From the NCBI GenBank assembly GCA_004380135.1, contig QXCR01000101.1, positions 49,017-113,016 of the forward strand: DNA of 64,000 bases. The letters run 5' to 3'. Each line of letters starts with the position of its first letter. Position 1 is the first letter of the stretch. The stretch comes from Stemphylium vesicarium. Taxonomy: Eukaryota > Ascomycota > Dothideomycetes > Pleosporales > Pleosporaceae. Position numbers and translations under genes: made by a program. Positions 10,660 to 22,170 of this stretch are shown here, one piece after another. Under the pieces are notes generated by a model. That model was not told the origin of the DNA. It did not search any database and was given only the letters and a program-made list of their open reading frames with translations.

Positions 10660-12171
10660 TTCGTCTCTGTACGTCTTTTTGGTAGGTATAATGAGTGGTG
10701 AAAGCGTCACGCTAAGCCATCACAGCAATGCTTCGATGATGCGCGTCATGTGTAGACGCTTCCTCGGGCTGTTCGGTTCTGAATAGCTGTTCCCCGCATC
10801 GGCATCGGCATCTCTCCGTGCCTCATCTTGTGGTCTGAGTCGTGATTAGTTCGGGTTAGTAGCAGATCAATTGACCAACGGTAGATTCGTTGACTTTACA
10901 AAAGCGAATTACGCGTATTTGTGATAGTGCTGGAGGTGAGTGTGGGATGTTGCTGAGACGCGAGGGTCATCGGCGTCGCGGGCCGATGCTTTAGTCCCAA
11001 CCCCATAAAAGCACATGCTTGCTTCTACTTCCAGCTCACATCACCTCACTAATTGCAACACTATATGTAGCATGCGAAGAACATGAGTTCCTTGTAGACC
11101 AAAGAAATAGCTATCGCACTTCCCACTCACCGGCTTCGCATCGACATTCTGGTGATGTGCAATAGCAACTTTTTCCGGTCATTAATTCTGCGCACAGAAT
11201 AACAAAACACCTAGACAGGCAGGCTTCTGGGATAGGCTTTACTTACCCCACGCCCCCAGTTTCTACTAATCGTCTCTTCATATTGCAACGCGGCTTAGCT
11301 TTTGCGACGAACATTGTATATTTCAGCACACTGATATTACCATAGGAAAGCACAACATTCGCATCAAAAGTCTGTGCCAATATCAGAAAACTCAACGACA
11401 GCTCAATCATGAATCCAAAGGCCCAGAGACCCTCGGAATTCCGTACCATGCGTTACGACAGAACGTCCTTTTCCTTCTTCCAGGTCGTCAATTCTGGTTC
11501 TCCGCTATTGCAATTATATTGCTCTTGCGCGACGTTTCGAACTTTGTATCGCAGATACTACACCATGCATTACAACCACCTTAATGGATCCCCCATCAAC
11601 TGTTCGAATGATATACCATATTGGTAGATGCAGCTTCATCTGTTAAACTGCCCCAAACAGGCTCATCAACGGTATGGGCTCAGTTGGCGCGCCTATTCAC
11701 CACGATCCGGGAAAGAGACTTGCACATCACAACGATGCAGCCTTCATTCCCCCATCACTCGAAAGAGTCCCAGGAACATTCACTATGGCTGCCTTGCCCG
11801 CTCTTACCAACGCGCAAAACGCCACAAATCTCGCACCCCCGCCTCCAGACTCGTGACGACCCCAGAATCGCGACGCCCTCGGCTGCCTACCTCACGTACC
11901 CAGTACGTCATTCAGGCCATTTACGCGTGATCCAAATCCATAAAACACGTGGAAAAGGGAAAAGGCTACCCCGGTACGCGATTTCTACGCGTTTCCCCAA
12001 TCTCGGCTTTGTCCCTTAGTCGGCTTCACCATGAGAGCTCGGATCATGTGCGCCTTTTCGCGCGCTGTCGCGAATAGCTTTATACTACGATGCGCCGGTC
12101 ACCTTGATTCTTAACATTTATTCCAGCTACCCAACTCTCCTTCAACCTCGATTTGCTAGTCACTCTTTACT
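10660..12171. other. Intergenic region with a possible zinc-finger relic
   Basis: No complete gene is seen. On the minus strand at 11539-11562 a 24-base stretch encodes CSICDTKF and closely resembles the first-finger codons of the C2H2 gene at 7168-8391. It is followed by a short degenerate run and a stop, with a stop upstream as well, so it could be a decayed fragment or chance. The right end leads into the promoter of the J-domain gene. Confidence 0.4.
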
Positions 12172-12177
12172 TATAAA
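12172..12177 (+). promoter_or_regulatory. TATA box candidate for the J-domain gene
   Basis: TATAAA lies about 200 bp before the ATG at 12373 and about 100 bp before a probable 5'UTR intron (12280-12360, GTTAGT...CTACAG). The stretch that follows is rich in pyrimidines (CTCTTTCTTC), as is usual at fungal transcription starts. Confidence 0.4.
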
Positions 12178-12372
12178 GGCCATCGTCCCTCCGTAGCCGT
12201 CCTCTCTTTCTTCAGCCTTGTTACTCGCTTCTGTGTCGAGGCCCACCATTCTTTGCAATTTTGTTCTGTACTTCTTCAGGTTAGTAAAATCTCTATGTCC
12301 TTCTTCTGTTGAAGCTATTGCGTATTTGATTTGTGGGGACTGTAATTCATGGCTCTACAGTGAGCTGTCACG

Positions 12373-13194
12373 ATGTCGAACGCTGTCGAAGTGTACTTGC
12401 TCTCCCTTGCGGTCGCCACGCCGCTCCCTACTGTGGAAAATGAAGAGATTCAAGTTCTCCGCCACGCGCCTTCTCGTCCTCGAACCCGCTCGCAAGGTTC
12501 TACGCTTCCATCTTCTTTGAGGGTAAGCCTCTCATTGCGTCCGTCGCCCCCGTCGCCTACGTTGAAGAAACCGCAAAGCAAGAAGCGCAAACCCAACTTC
12601 ACCATTTTCGTCGACACTGATGCCGCAACCGATATCCCAAGGCCTCCATCAACCCCAAAGCGTTCAAAGACGGGCACTACTCCACGCACCCCCCTCAGCG
12701 ACAGGACCCATTCAACCAACTCTACGCCCGCCCCATCTCCGCGTCTGCCAGACACCCCCTTCCCCTTCTCCAACGCAGACCCCTACTGGGAGAACCTCGA
12801 GAACTACGGCCCAGCCGTTTCCATGACTTCCCCCGCAACACCACGTGGCCCTTCTTTCCCACTCACGCCCTCCGCCGGTCCACCGCCTCCGTCATCGGCT
12901 CGCGCCCTCCGCCCCCGCACCAACCAGGCCTCTTCGCCCGCGAACCTTCTTCCCCCCGTCAACATGCTGCTATACCATATGTTGGGCTTAGAGACGTGGC
13001 GGGTCAGCGTCGACGGCATCACGAACGCATACCGTCGCATGGCCATGGCCATGCACCCCGACAAAGCCACCCCGAAGGAAAAGGAGCTCGCGCATTTGGC
13101 CATGCAGCAGCTCAACGCTACCAAGGAGTTGTTGTTGAACCCTCATCGTCGCCGCCAGTATCACAGGGACGGTGTTGTTCATTGGGTCATTTGA
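12373..13194 (+). CDS. J-domain-like protein with disordered N-terminus
   Basis: A single-exon frame of 273 residues. Residues 1-190 are low-complexity and rich in Ser, Thr, Pro and Arg, with many SP/TP sites. The C-terminal 70 residues form a DnaJ-like helix pair: LLYHMLGLETWRVS, AYRRMAMAMHPDK (HPD at 228-230), then LNATKELLLNPHRRRQYHRDG. The HPD loop is the contact that lets J proteins stimulate Hsp70, so an Hsp70 co-chaperone role is likely. The J domain at the extreme C-terminus and the absence of Gly/Phe or zinc regions make it a class C (type III) J protein. A likely 5'UTR intron precedes the start. The client and cellular site are unknown. Confidence 0.8.
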   Translation: MSNAVEVYLLSLAVATPLPTVENEEIQVLRHAPSRPRTRSQGSTLPSSLRVSLSLRPSPPSPTLKKPQSKKRKPNFTIFVDTDAATDIPRPPSTPKRSKTGTTPRTPLSDRTHSTNSTPAPSPRLPDTPFPFSNADPYWENLENYGPAVSMTSPATPRGPSFPLTPSAGPPPPSSARALRPRTNQASSPANLLPPVNMLLYHMLGLETWRVSVDGITNAYRRMAMAMHPDKATPKEKELAHLAMQQLNATKELLLNPHRRRQYHRDGVVHWVI

Positions 13195-14168
13195 GACACG
13201 TTGATGTGATGCGTTGTACGCTCGACCTGGATGCATCTGTAGCATACTCGAAGCTGTTACCAGGACCCCCTTTCTCTGCCGCCTGTGTGCATGCATCGGA
13301 TGTTTGGTACGAAAGATGACGCTTTGCTTACGATTCAATGGGTGATGATCTGGCGTTGGTTTGGGGTAATGGGTGCACGATGAGTAGCAGATGGGATGAT
13401 GATAATGCATGGCGATGGTGTTGGACGGGATGCAGGAAAGCTTGCCTTGTTTTGGCCCTTTTACAGGGGCCACCGCTACGAGTAGCTATGCTTTATGATG
13501 CACATGATGATCAGATACGATGGCTGTGTTTTCGCCACTACGGCTAATGATGATAACATTCACTTGATACATGGACTGAGACTTTGGTGCGTTGTCGGTT
13601 GATTAGCAAATTATGCTTCGTGGCCTTTTCTAGGGTGCTTTACTGGGGTCATGGTATTATGAATTTACTCAGTGGCCTGACATCAGGTTTACTAAAAGGT
13701 AGAAGCAAAGATATGGCTTCGGGAGTGTTGACGATACACGTTATTCCTAAACAGGTAAGACATCCTGGTCCACGCCACTAGATCGTTGGAAAGGGTGAAC
13801 GTAACACGTATCCTCGCGGAGGCGCACAGGATGACCGTGACAAATGCCCTTTTTTTTTGCAAACTTCACGTCACATCCTCAAGGCCGACCGAGTGTGTTG
13901 GAAGAAAAAAGTGAGAGAAGAGTTGCCGTACTTCTTACGCTCATTTTCTTAAACTGGCCTCGTGCGCCCATCGTGCAGTTGCACTCATGCCACCCAACCA
14001 ACTCCCTGCAATATGCTTTTCGCTGGAATATACACGTTGACATCCCTTTACCAATAACGCTAGATATAGATTCGTCATCTTGAAACTCTCTTCTTTCCGT
14101 GAAAGCGTGCCCTTGTTTGGTTCGACCGGGACGACGTCAAGATATTTGCCCGGACACCTCTGCCTCCC
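13195..14168. other. Convergent intergenic region
   Basis: 3' flanks of the J-domain gene and of the Zn2Cys6 gene meet here. Only small overlapping frames (up to 107 codons, antisense to or overlapping the J gene) are present; none is supported. Confidence 0.5.
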
Positions 14169-16219
14169 TTAGTATCCCTCTGTCCGGATCCTGACGTACG
14201 AATCCGCATTACTGACATAGCCCCTAAAGCTCGGCCCGACGCTCCAGCTCGTCAGGTCTCGTACAACCTCCTTGGCCGTGTCGCACAGGTCAATTTGCCC
14301 CGTGTCCTCATTCTTGCAGAGAGCTTCTCCTGTGGCAAACGACCAATCGCACTGGATGCTGATGCTCATATCCATGAGCCACTCCATGCGTTCTTGCATG
14401 GCGGGGATCTGAACGGCGAGCTCGCGGAATGCGGGCCAGACTACAAAGTCGACGATGTTGATATGTGGCATGAAGAGCTGGTTGGGGGTCGGGCGGAGCC
14501 AATCGGGGATGGCGTTGTATGTATCGGGAGAGGGTGAGATCATCCAGCGCATCAGTGACCAGAAGAGGTACATGGAGCCGAAGCAGGTGAAGGTGTTTCC
14601 TGTTGTAGTCAGAACTGTTCCTGGGTCCAAATCGATCTCTGTTTGCTTACCCTTCAAATGAATGCTGTGCACCATGCCGACTGCCCACTTTGAAAGTATG
14701 CCCGAGTTATTGAAGACCTCTTCGTCGTATAGGGCAGCGATGTTGGGATGCTTCTCGATAACTTCCTCGATTGGTCGCCCCATGTTCAGCATGTTGGCGG
14801 CTTCCCGGAGCACACTTGGCACGGCACGTCTCAGCGAACCAGGATCAGGTATTGTGTTGATCGGTAACATCGCCCATGTTGGAAGGAAAAGATTGCTAGT
14901 GTGCGCGTCCTGCGCGGCAGACGTGTATTGGTCCGACTCGAGACTGGTGGAAAAGGGCATATTACCGAAGAAACTGCGAAGGTCGAGGTTTGGATGTATT
15001 CGGATGGTGTTTACTATAGGTTGTCGGCCAGCGAGGTGGGTGGGATAAACGGATCGGAGCGTGTGCTGTCTGTGCGGTGACGGTCTTTGACTCTGAGAGG
15101 ATCTTTTCGACGATGAGGAAGGAAGCGGGCGGAGCTCGAAATTCGAAACCTGTTGCAGAATTCGAGGATCGATGATTCTGTCCTCCACATCCTCCTCCTC
15201 TTCGCTTTCGCCCTCGGTCTCGGCTCTAGCTAGAAGATAGTCATCTCGGTCAAACAGAGGAAATAAGAAGGATTGATCGTCTCCGGTACCCGACTGCTTC
15301 CCTTTACCTGGAGGCGCAAACGTTGCCGATGGAAGGCTTGCCGACGGTGACCAGCCTGCGTTCTGGCTGGTGGGAGAGGTCAAGGATCCCCCAGAGCCAT
15401 GACGAAATTTTGAAGTAGGTTTACTTGGATCAAAAGCGGACTCGTGGCTCAACCCGCTTCCGGAGGTGTCCGTAGACTCCTGGCCAAGTAAGCTGAACCA
15501 CAGTTATCATTGTGTTACAGCGGGAGGTGGTTCAAATTAGTGATGCGTACCTAGGAGGTTGAACGGACGACGCTGGCGATAGCATGGGAAGGGATTTTGC
15601 AACATCTTCTGGCGTATCTCCGAGTCTTAATCTTGCTAGGATAGCTGCGGCCTGGTCGTCGGTCCCCGAGCGTAGAGAAGTGACGATGCGCTTGAGATCC
15701 TCCAGCTCGCCCGTGATGCTATCCCTCTTCATAATTTTCATCCGCTCGGCTCTTGAAACGCCTTCTGCGACATCGTATTGGCATATCAGATCGTTGTCCT
15801 TGCACCGATTACATCGAGGCCTCGTGCCATCGCACTGCGAGCAATGGATTAGCAACTTTTGGCAAGCGTTCCAAAGCGGCGAGTCGCCTACCTACAGGTA
15901 GTGTCGCCTCTAGTGAGTACGTATAGAAAAGCAGTGGAGGAGAAAATCAGTGGCAAATGCTCGACAAAGGCCTTCAATACTTTGCATCGGGTTCAGGCGT
16001 CAGGTGACGCCTTGTCCCGATACGAAGTACTTTCGGGTCATCGAAGGCTCATGGCACTGGGTGCAATACTGTGCTACGTACCTTGGCCTTCCCGTTTCGG
16101 CATTGCACACATGCTACAGCAACGGCCTGTCGCCTCTTCCGCCTGTCTGGAGCCGCGCGCCGCTGTCCTGGTTCGTCTGAGGCTGGGGCAATACTCTGCC
16201 ATCGCTCTGAATGGTCCAT
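14169..16219 (-). CDS. Zn2Cys6 transcription factor with DUF3425-like C-terminal region
   Basis: Three exons, 16219-16082, 15834-15551 and 15492-14169, with introns of 247 and 58 nt, give 581 residues. The first intron splits the zinc cluster exactly before its third Cys. The assembled cluster is C37-x2-C40-x6-C47-x6-C54-x2-C57-x6-C64, a complete Zn2Cys6 binuclear cluster preceded by the basic run RRKRRQ. After a short linker helix (VSRAERMKIMKRD) and an acidic low-complexity region, residues about 340-580 resemble the fungal DUF3425 region, including WLRPTPNQLFMPH, and end YVRIRTEGY. It is a nuclear DNA-binding regulator; target genes are unknown. The 247-nt intron is long for this window and could hide an alternative splice form. 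Two TGACGTC-type sites lie 0.7-1 kb upstream. Confidence 0.88.
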
Positions 16220-16941
16220 GCTGTAGATGTCGAGGTAGTGGTTGAGGCGTGCAGCGTGCAGAAGTTCAAAGGGTGGTGGTGGAGCCAGTGGAGTCTCGGC
16301 GATGCGCGAGCACGTACCGACGAGGGTGTTGTTGGAACTGCCGCGGGCCTTGTCTTGGGAGTTGCGGCTCTCGTGGCTGGAAGCATTGGAGGCGGCTCGC
16401 CACGTCCCTATCGCAAAGGCAAAATTCGATCAGCCCGCCCTAGAATTCCGGCTCTTGCGTCCCTGTGGGCAATGGCATTCGCGACCTGAATCGATTTCTC
16501 GGTGCAAAACGCCGACGAAAAACATGCTGCGGAGAGCATTTCCTAGCCAATAAGAGGGCGTGTGGCATCAGCTCACGTGCTATCAGGACGGGTCTAAAGA
16601 CGCAAGACGTTGAGCTTCTTGACTATGGGTAAGAGGCGAACATGACAAGTGTAAAGTGTCAAAACGACCGACGTGCTTCTAGGCGGAGGTCAGATGCTAG
16701 CTTCGGCGGCATGCGTGTGGCAATGCCGGCCCAGATGAGTTGCGCACCATGTCGACGGGTTCCAGACTTTACACGCAAGGCGAGGCTCGACCAGCCGATC
16801 CAGGCGTGCGATGCAGGGCTGACGGTTGTCGTGTGATTGGCCGACGGGCCCTATGCCTGGGAGAGGTGGAGGTGGCTGTGCGTCTCGTGTCCAACGGGTA
16901 CGCTGGACTAGCCCATTGCAAACGAGAGGGATGAATTCATT

Positions 16942-16986
16942 TCTCGCATCGAAGTCGTGACGTCTCTCGCATCGAAGCGTGACGTC
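16942..16986. repeat. Tandem 23/22-bp repeat carrying TGACGTC cores
   Basis: Two adjacent copies of TCTCGCATCGAAG followed by (T)CGTGACGTC, one base-pair different in length. Each ends in TGACGTC (16958-16964 and 16980-16986). Such a core matches the half-extended binding site of CREB/ATF-type bZIP factors. Confidence 0.7.
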
Positions 16987-17200
16987 GTCTGCGGCCGACT
17001 ACAACAGAAACATGTTCATTTGCAGCAATAGTAAGTACCTAGGTAGTCAGCCTGCGGATGATGTCGCCGCGGCGAAAGTTTCTTTGTGGGCTTTCCGGCA
17101 TGTCCGCGCAAGCCTTGCGAGCATTCAAGACGAGAAAAAATTTCATGGCGCTGCGAGGAAGATGAAGTGCCGGCGTGGTTCAAATAGGAGCAGCCACGAT

Positions 17201-17208
17201 TGACGTCA
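17201..17208. promoter_or_regulatory. Perfect CRE palindrome TGACGTCA
   Basis: TGACGTCA is the consensus site for ATF/CREB bZIP proteins (Atf1/AtfA in fungi). It lies about 980 bp upstream of the Zn2Cys6 start and near two more TGACGTC cores. Binding is inferred from the motif only. Confidence 0.35.
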
Positions 17209-18300
17209 TTGAATGCAGTCCACAGTGTCGTAAGATGCGCCAGAACACGACCCGCCGAGCCTAGACAAGCTGGGCCCGAGGAAAATTTCTCGGACTCTGC
17301 TGATCATCGGAGAGGCGCGTGGAATCGACGAGTCTCGTCCGTAGAGTTCAAGCCGCAGCCATCTCTGCCATCGGCGCCGCGAGAGATAGCCATTCTGCGC
17401 GACTGTCCGCTTTGCTGGGAGGATTGCCTCTAGCCCCGGGTCGCCCCGTTCACCAAGAGGGTCCAAGACTCAGGGATGCAACACGTGTGGCAGTACTCTA
17501 CACCACATGATCAATTTTGTTCTCTCGTGCTAATTAAGTCGATTACGCGTGTTCTTTCTGTCGCATACAATTCTGCTATTGCCTGCCTTAGATGCCTACT
17601 TACCTAGATCGCGACAAGGGGATACTCGCCACCCACGCAAGCTCCCTGTGAATGCGCGTCCGCGAGGGCCAGACAGCGGAAAACATGAAGCATTTCTGCG
17701 ACTCTTTTTGTCGCTCTTGCCCTCTCTCCAGCCGTAGCTTGTGTGTATCCTTTCGAGCAGGCCACCAAAATACGCCCTATCCTACGACACCGGCCCACTA
17801 ACCTGGTCGTTGGTCATCAGTGCCAAGCTTTCCGAAGCCACCGCGTGCTGCGGCCTGACACTCCCGACAACAACCTCGAGGGGTGCTAAATTGTGGGGTT
17901 TTCTGAAGTGTCTGACGCCCAGTCTAAATTTGGGTGCCAACCCGTCCGGCCCGCACAATGACGACTGAGCAGGACTGATAGGCTGCTCGGAGTAGGGGTG
18001 AGGTGAGGAGAGTTGCCAGACTGTTCACCCGGCGACATTCTCAACGAAGCACAGACCATTCAGAGAGAGATAACAGTAGGGTGTAAGATTGAAGCCGTTC
18101 TTGAAAATTAAACTCGCGAAGCAGTGTATGCAGTGGTATGTAATAAAAAAAATCAAGCCCCGCCTCTCAACAAAGGAATTTCTCCCCATTGCTCTGAGAA
18201 ATCTATACAGTCTGTACAACTGGCAGTGAAGCCTTCTAAAAGCTCTAGTCTTGTCAACATCGCACCCAATGGAACCTTTTCAAGTCAGTCCTCAAGCTGC

Positions 18301-19300
18301 CTAGCTGCGGTTGGGCATCATCTCGATGTCCTTGTCTTCGTCGTCGTCGTCGTAAATGCTCTTGCCCCGGATGGACTTGGCCTTGGTACCCGTACTGGAA
18401 AGAACAGGGAAGCAGTACCCAGGGTGGCAGAGGGTAAGAGCCACGACAGACGTTACGATCATGGCTCCTTCTAGGATGATGAAATCCAGCTCTTCCCGCA
18501 TCAGCTCGCTCCTCCATCCTCCAGCAAGTTCGGGTATACGGTACACGCATCGAGCGAAGATTGTGATGAACGCCAGCGCGATAGCGAACATGAAGCAACG
18601 GAAGGACTTCTTCTGGAGGTAAGACATCGCCTCGGGTGTAAGCTGATCGCGTCGGCGGTAAGTGCGAATGGCGTAGTCGACGAGTAGGATACCGAAGATG
18701 GATAGAGTGAACACTTGCCAGATGACACCTGCAATCATGATGTCTGTCCCGGCATCTTGTAGGTCACTGCCAAAGTCTGCAGTTGCAGCAAGTCCACCAC
18801 CGACGCCCTGGAGAACGAGTGACAGGAAGTCTCCAGCGATGAAGATGTGTGTAATCCGAGCCGGTCGCAGGCGCGACCATGACTCTCCGAAGATGATGAC
18901 GATGTGTTTAAGCGTGAGGTAGATGCCGGCGGATATGAAGGCTGGTGCAATGATTATGCAACAGATCTGCATCTGGAAGCCTGCACTGCTGTACGGATTG
19001 TCCCACATCATGATTCTGCCAATGTAACCAACGGTCTCGCCCACACACCCAAGAGTGAGAGCGATCTACAGATGGTTAGTCTTATGTCACATATTTTTTC
19101 CGCAAGTAACGCACCATGTATGACCATGTCTTGTATCTAGCTCCCAATGCGAGATGAATGAGAGCGCAAACGGCAAAGAATCCCGCATACGAGGCGTTTA
19201 CGCCGATGTCGGGATAGTACCCCAGGATTGTTCCCTCGACGGTACATGGTGCGGGACCAACTTTCGTGCACGAATCGGGCGCTGGGGGTGGAACGGTCAT
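18301..19300 (-). CDS. RTA1-family seven-helix membrane protein
   Basis: Exons 19300-19115 and 19065-18301 with a 49-nt intron give 316 residues. The N-terminal stretch MTVPPPAPDSCTKVGPAPC is short and extracellular-like, followed by seven hydrophobic segments, the first in SYAGFFAVCALIHLALG. Conserved RTA1 features are visible: GYIGR after helix 2, LAPAF-like IIIAPAFISAGIYLTL, FIAGDFLSLVLQGVGGG, and FARCVYRIPELAGGW. The tail is charged (YDDDDEDKDIEMMPN). RTA1/RSB1 proteins are fungal plasma-membrane proteins linked to lipid asymmetry, sphingoid-base export and stress resistance. A TATAAG string around 19436-19441 (minus strand) is a possible promoter element. Substrate cannot be assigned. 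Confidence 0.92.
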
Positions 19301-22170
19301 CGTAGAGGTGGTGTTTTGGAGGTAGCTTCAGGCAAAGCTATGTGAGTCGATTGCGATAAAGGTGGAGCACTTGTCGATTGGTGACTGATGGGATGGTCGA
19401 TGTGAATGATTGCTGTAGGTGGGACACCGTGATGCCTTATACCCTACACTTTAAGTCTATCCGGACGAATAAGTGATTTGTACGACCAGCCAACCCCATT
19501 TCGGCACTATTCTCGTCCCTGCCAGAGGCAGTGCAAAATACGTGGATGTCCAGGGAGCCGGTTACTAGGCTCGGAGCAGCTGAATACGCGAAGAACGATA
19601 GAGCCATGTGGGCGGCTTGATTCGCAATCATTCGGAAGTCTCAAACTCGTTCGCAAATTGGCCCTCATAGAGCTTAGTGGTATCGACTCGGTTGCCAAGG
19701 AATCCGAGCGTGAGAAGACATGATTGGTCTGCGACCAGCCCATATTATATATTATTAGGGGCAGTAGCTGTCGACAGCGGAGAGTTAATCACCGACTGTT
19801 CTTGCCCAGACACTTTGCTATCGTGGAAGCTGGTGGAGTGGGGAGTATCCCGTGGGGATCATGGAAGCGGAAGTCACGGGACACAAACCGCCAACACTGG
19901 TATGTTTCTAGGTATGTAAAGGTACGCCAAAGGTGAACCCGGGGTATGCTACAGTGAGAATTCACGTGAAAGCCTTTCGTAACTGCGGCTCCGGGTTCCT
20001 GTCGGCTGCTCGATCGGCACTTTGTGCCTTGAAGTCATACCGTTCGTGCTGTGCTTACAGCCTGGCCGGGCTTGCGGAAACGCCCAAATCAATGCGATAA
20101 GACTTGGTGATATCATAAAGCCACCAGAATGCGGAGCTGTGCGCTCGTTCTCCGGCGTGTAACAATCAACGTTTTCTTAGGATGACGTCGGGGTGTGCGA
20201 TGCTCGGCTGCCGCTGCTCTAGTTGCATGGTATATGAAGCGGCACTTAGCTGCGCATAATGACCCAAATTTGATATGGTATGGATGGAATCCCCACCTCT
20301 TCTCAAGCTTGCTGCGATATCAACTTGCCGTGGCGCGATGCTCCTGTCTGCGAAATTGGCAAAGCGATGTTTTGCAGAGGCGCTCTGAGGGAAGCAGCGC
20401 CGACCATCGTGTGGTGTTCCTGTGCGTTCAGTGCTACTTATACTGATGGTTTGCAGTACTTCTTGCGAATACGCTTACCATTGCGAGACAATATTGACGA
20501 AGAGGCGAGAGGTTGCTGGGTGTTGATGCAATCACGGCCGAACGAACTCGGCGCTTCGGCGTTTTCCTTCCGCCGCCCCCTCATCCCGACGGCTGCGAGC
20601 GGTGAGATTGTGTCAACAATCTCCATGTCACAGCCCTTCCGGTTCAGCGCTGTCCGACCTCGTGCGATGTGCGAACGGTTATCTGACATCTCACCGCAGA
20701 CACCAAACCCTTCGAAGGCCGTCATTGTATGGCACGCAAGAGACAGTCACCTCTCTTGGTAAGCCGTCGAGCGCGAAGATCAAGCTCGCACACATAATTA
20801 GGCAGGCCTGGCAGCTTCCTAGGATAGCCCGTCCCCTCACCATAACGTTGGTTTCAGCTACGCCACGCACCATGTGTTTTCCTAGGCAACTGGCCAGTTT
20901 GTTCCTTTTCTCTCCAAACTCTTGCTTTGTTTGAGCCGTCGAACCGAACTCGTTTCCCGCGGGTCGCTTGGCTGTTGGATTGTATTCACCTTCCAGTGTT
21001 ACTACACAGCTGGACACAGAAAGCTTATGGCATAGCCTGCGATGTTACTGTGTCTAGATGCAGGTATGGCTTCGAACTCTGCTTGCCGACTTCCCGATCT
21101 CACCTCAAGCTTTCGCCAAATGGTACTGTTATAAATCCCTGGGTACGCTGTTCAGGTGCATGTCGATGCAGGGAAGGGCGGCATTCGATCTTGGTGTCAT
21201 TCGTTGAGTACCCAATTCCCGGGAATAGACATCGCCAAATGCACAGCCACGCGTGCATTCCGTGATTTCAGTCGGTGAGGCATTGGCTGCTTATTGGAAG
21301 CGACTGTTGAGCCCCGTATGTTCGTAACCAGCGTCGCCCTGGGGACATTGCTCGATGGCACAGCGAGTCGTTCTTGTATTGTACAGGTTACTTTATCGAC
21401 AGGATACGGTCGACATGCTAGCAGACCAAACACAATCCTTCAAACTTGATGTGGCGCGCACGTAAAATAAGCGGAACACAACCGGCTCTCCCATGCAGGT
21501 CCGAAGCCTGACAAGCGAGTTTGCGTCGTTAGTATGCACATCAAAGTTGCCGACATCCCCGCCAACTGCCAGATCCGCACGACGCTAACCTGTTCCTAGT
21601 CTAGGCACGTCAGCATAGAAGCTTTTCGGAACGCGCCAGCAATGCTTTTGCTATAATGGCGGCTGTCAGCCTGAGCCGTGTCGCACCGGAATAGAAACCA
21701 GCTACCGTCAGTGGTTCCAATAGTCGTAGTTGACTTTTGGAAACAGACAGGCCCTACGGGAACCAAAGCTCTAGTGGGAGATCGCCAATCTCTGACATTT
21801 CCTTGATCATCATCTGGATAGATGTTCTACGACCTCTCGATTGGTTAGAGAAGATTAAATGAGTTGATCTCCATTTCCACCATCCGATCGGATGTCTCCG
21901 TGCATTTTTGTTATTACGGACTGGCACAGACAGGCCTTTTTGGTATGCCACTCTGCAACCTTCTGTAGATCTACACCGCTCCGCCAGGGATGGGTTGCTT
22001 GGGAATATTGAATGTGCGTTAACGGAAACGTTTCGATTGAACTCAATTTAAAGATCAACGACGTCAGCCGTCCATCGCAGAAACCTTCATTTCATACTTA
22101 TATCCCACCTGATACTGCTCCCTGGTTGTGGTATCCAACGCTCTGTGGCATTCTATCATCTTCTGACACG
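19301..22170. other. 2.9-kb divergent intergenic region, no gene seen
   Basis: Lies between the RTA1 start (leftward) and the multicopper oxidase start (rightward), so it holds both promoters. The longest open frame (20280-20762, 160 codons) has no signal, domain or plausible partner exon. This is the largest gene-free stretch in the window. Confidence 0.5.

Larger units (their letters stand above)
16220..18300. other. Upstream region of the Zn2Cys6 gene, no gene seen
   Basis: About 2.1 kb without a convincing coding frame (longest about 116 codons, no domain). It holds the promoter of the Zn2Cys6 gene on its left side and the 3' flank of the RTA1 gene on its right. Short repeats with TGACGTC cores are listed separately. 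Confidence 0.5.

Noticed and set aside
20280..20762. 160-codon frame in the RTA1/oxidase intergenic region
   Set aside because: No domain, no signal, overlapping frames on both strands and no partner exons.
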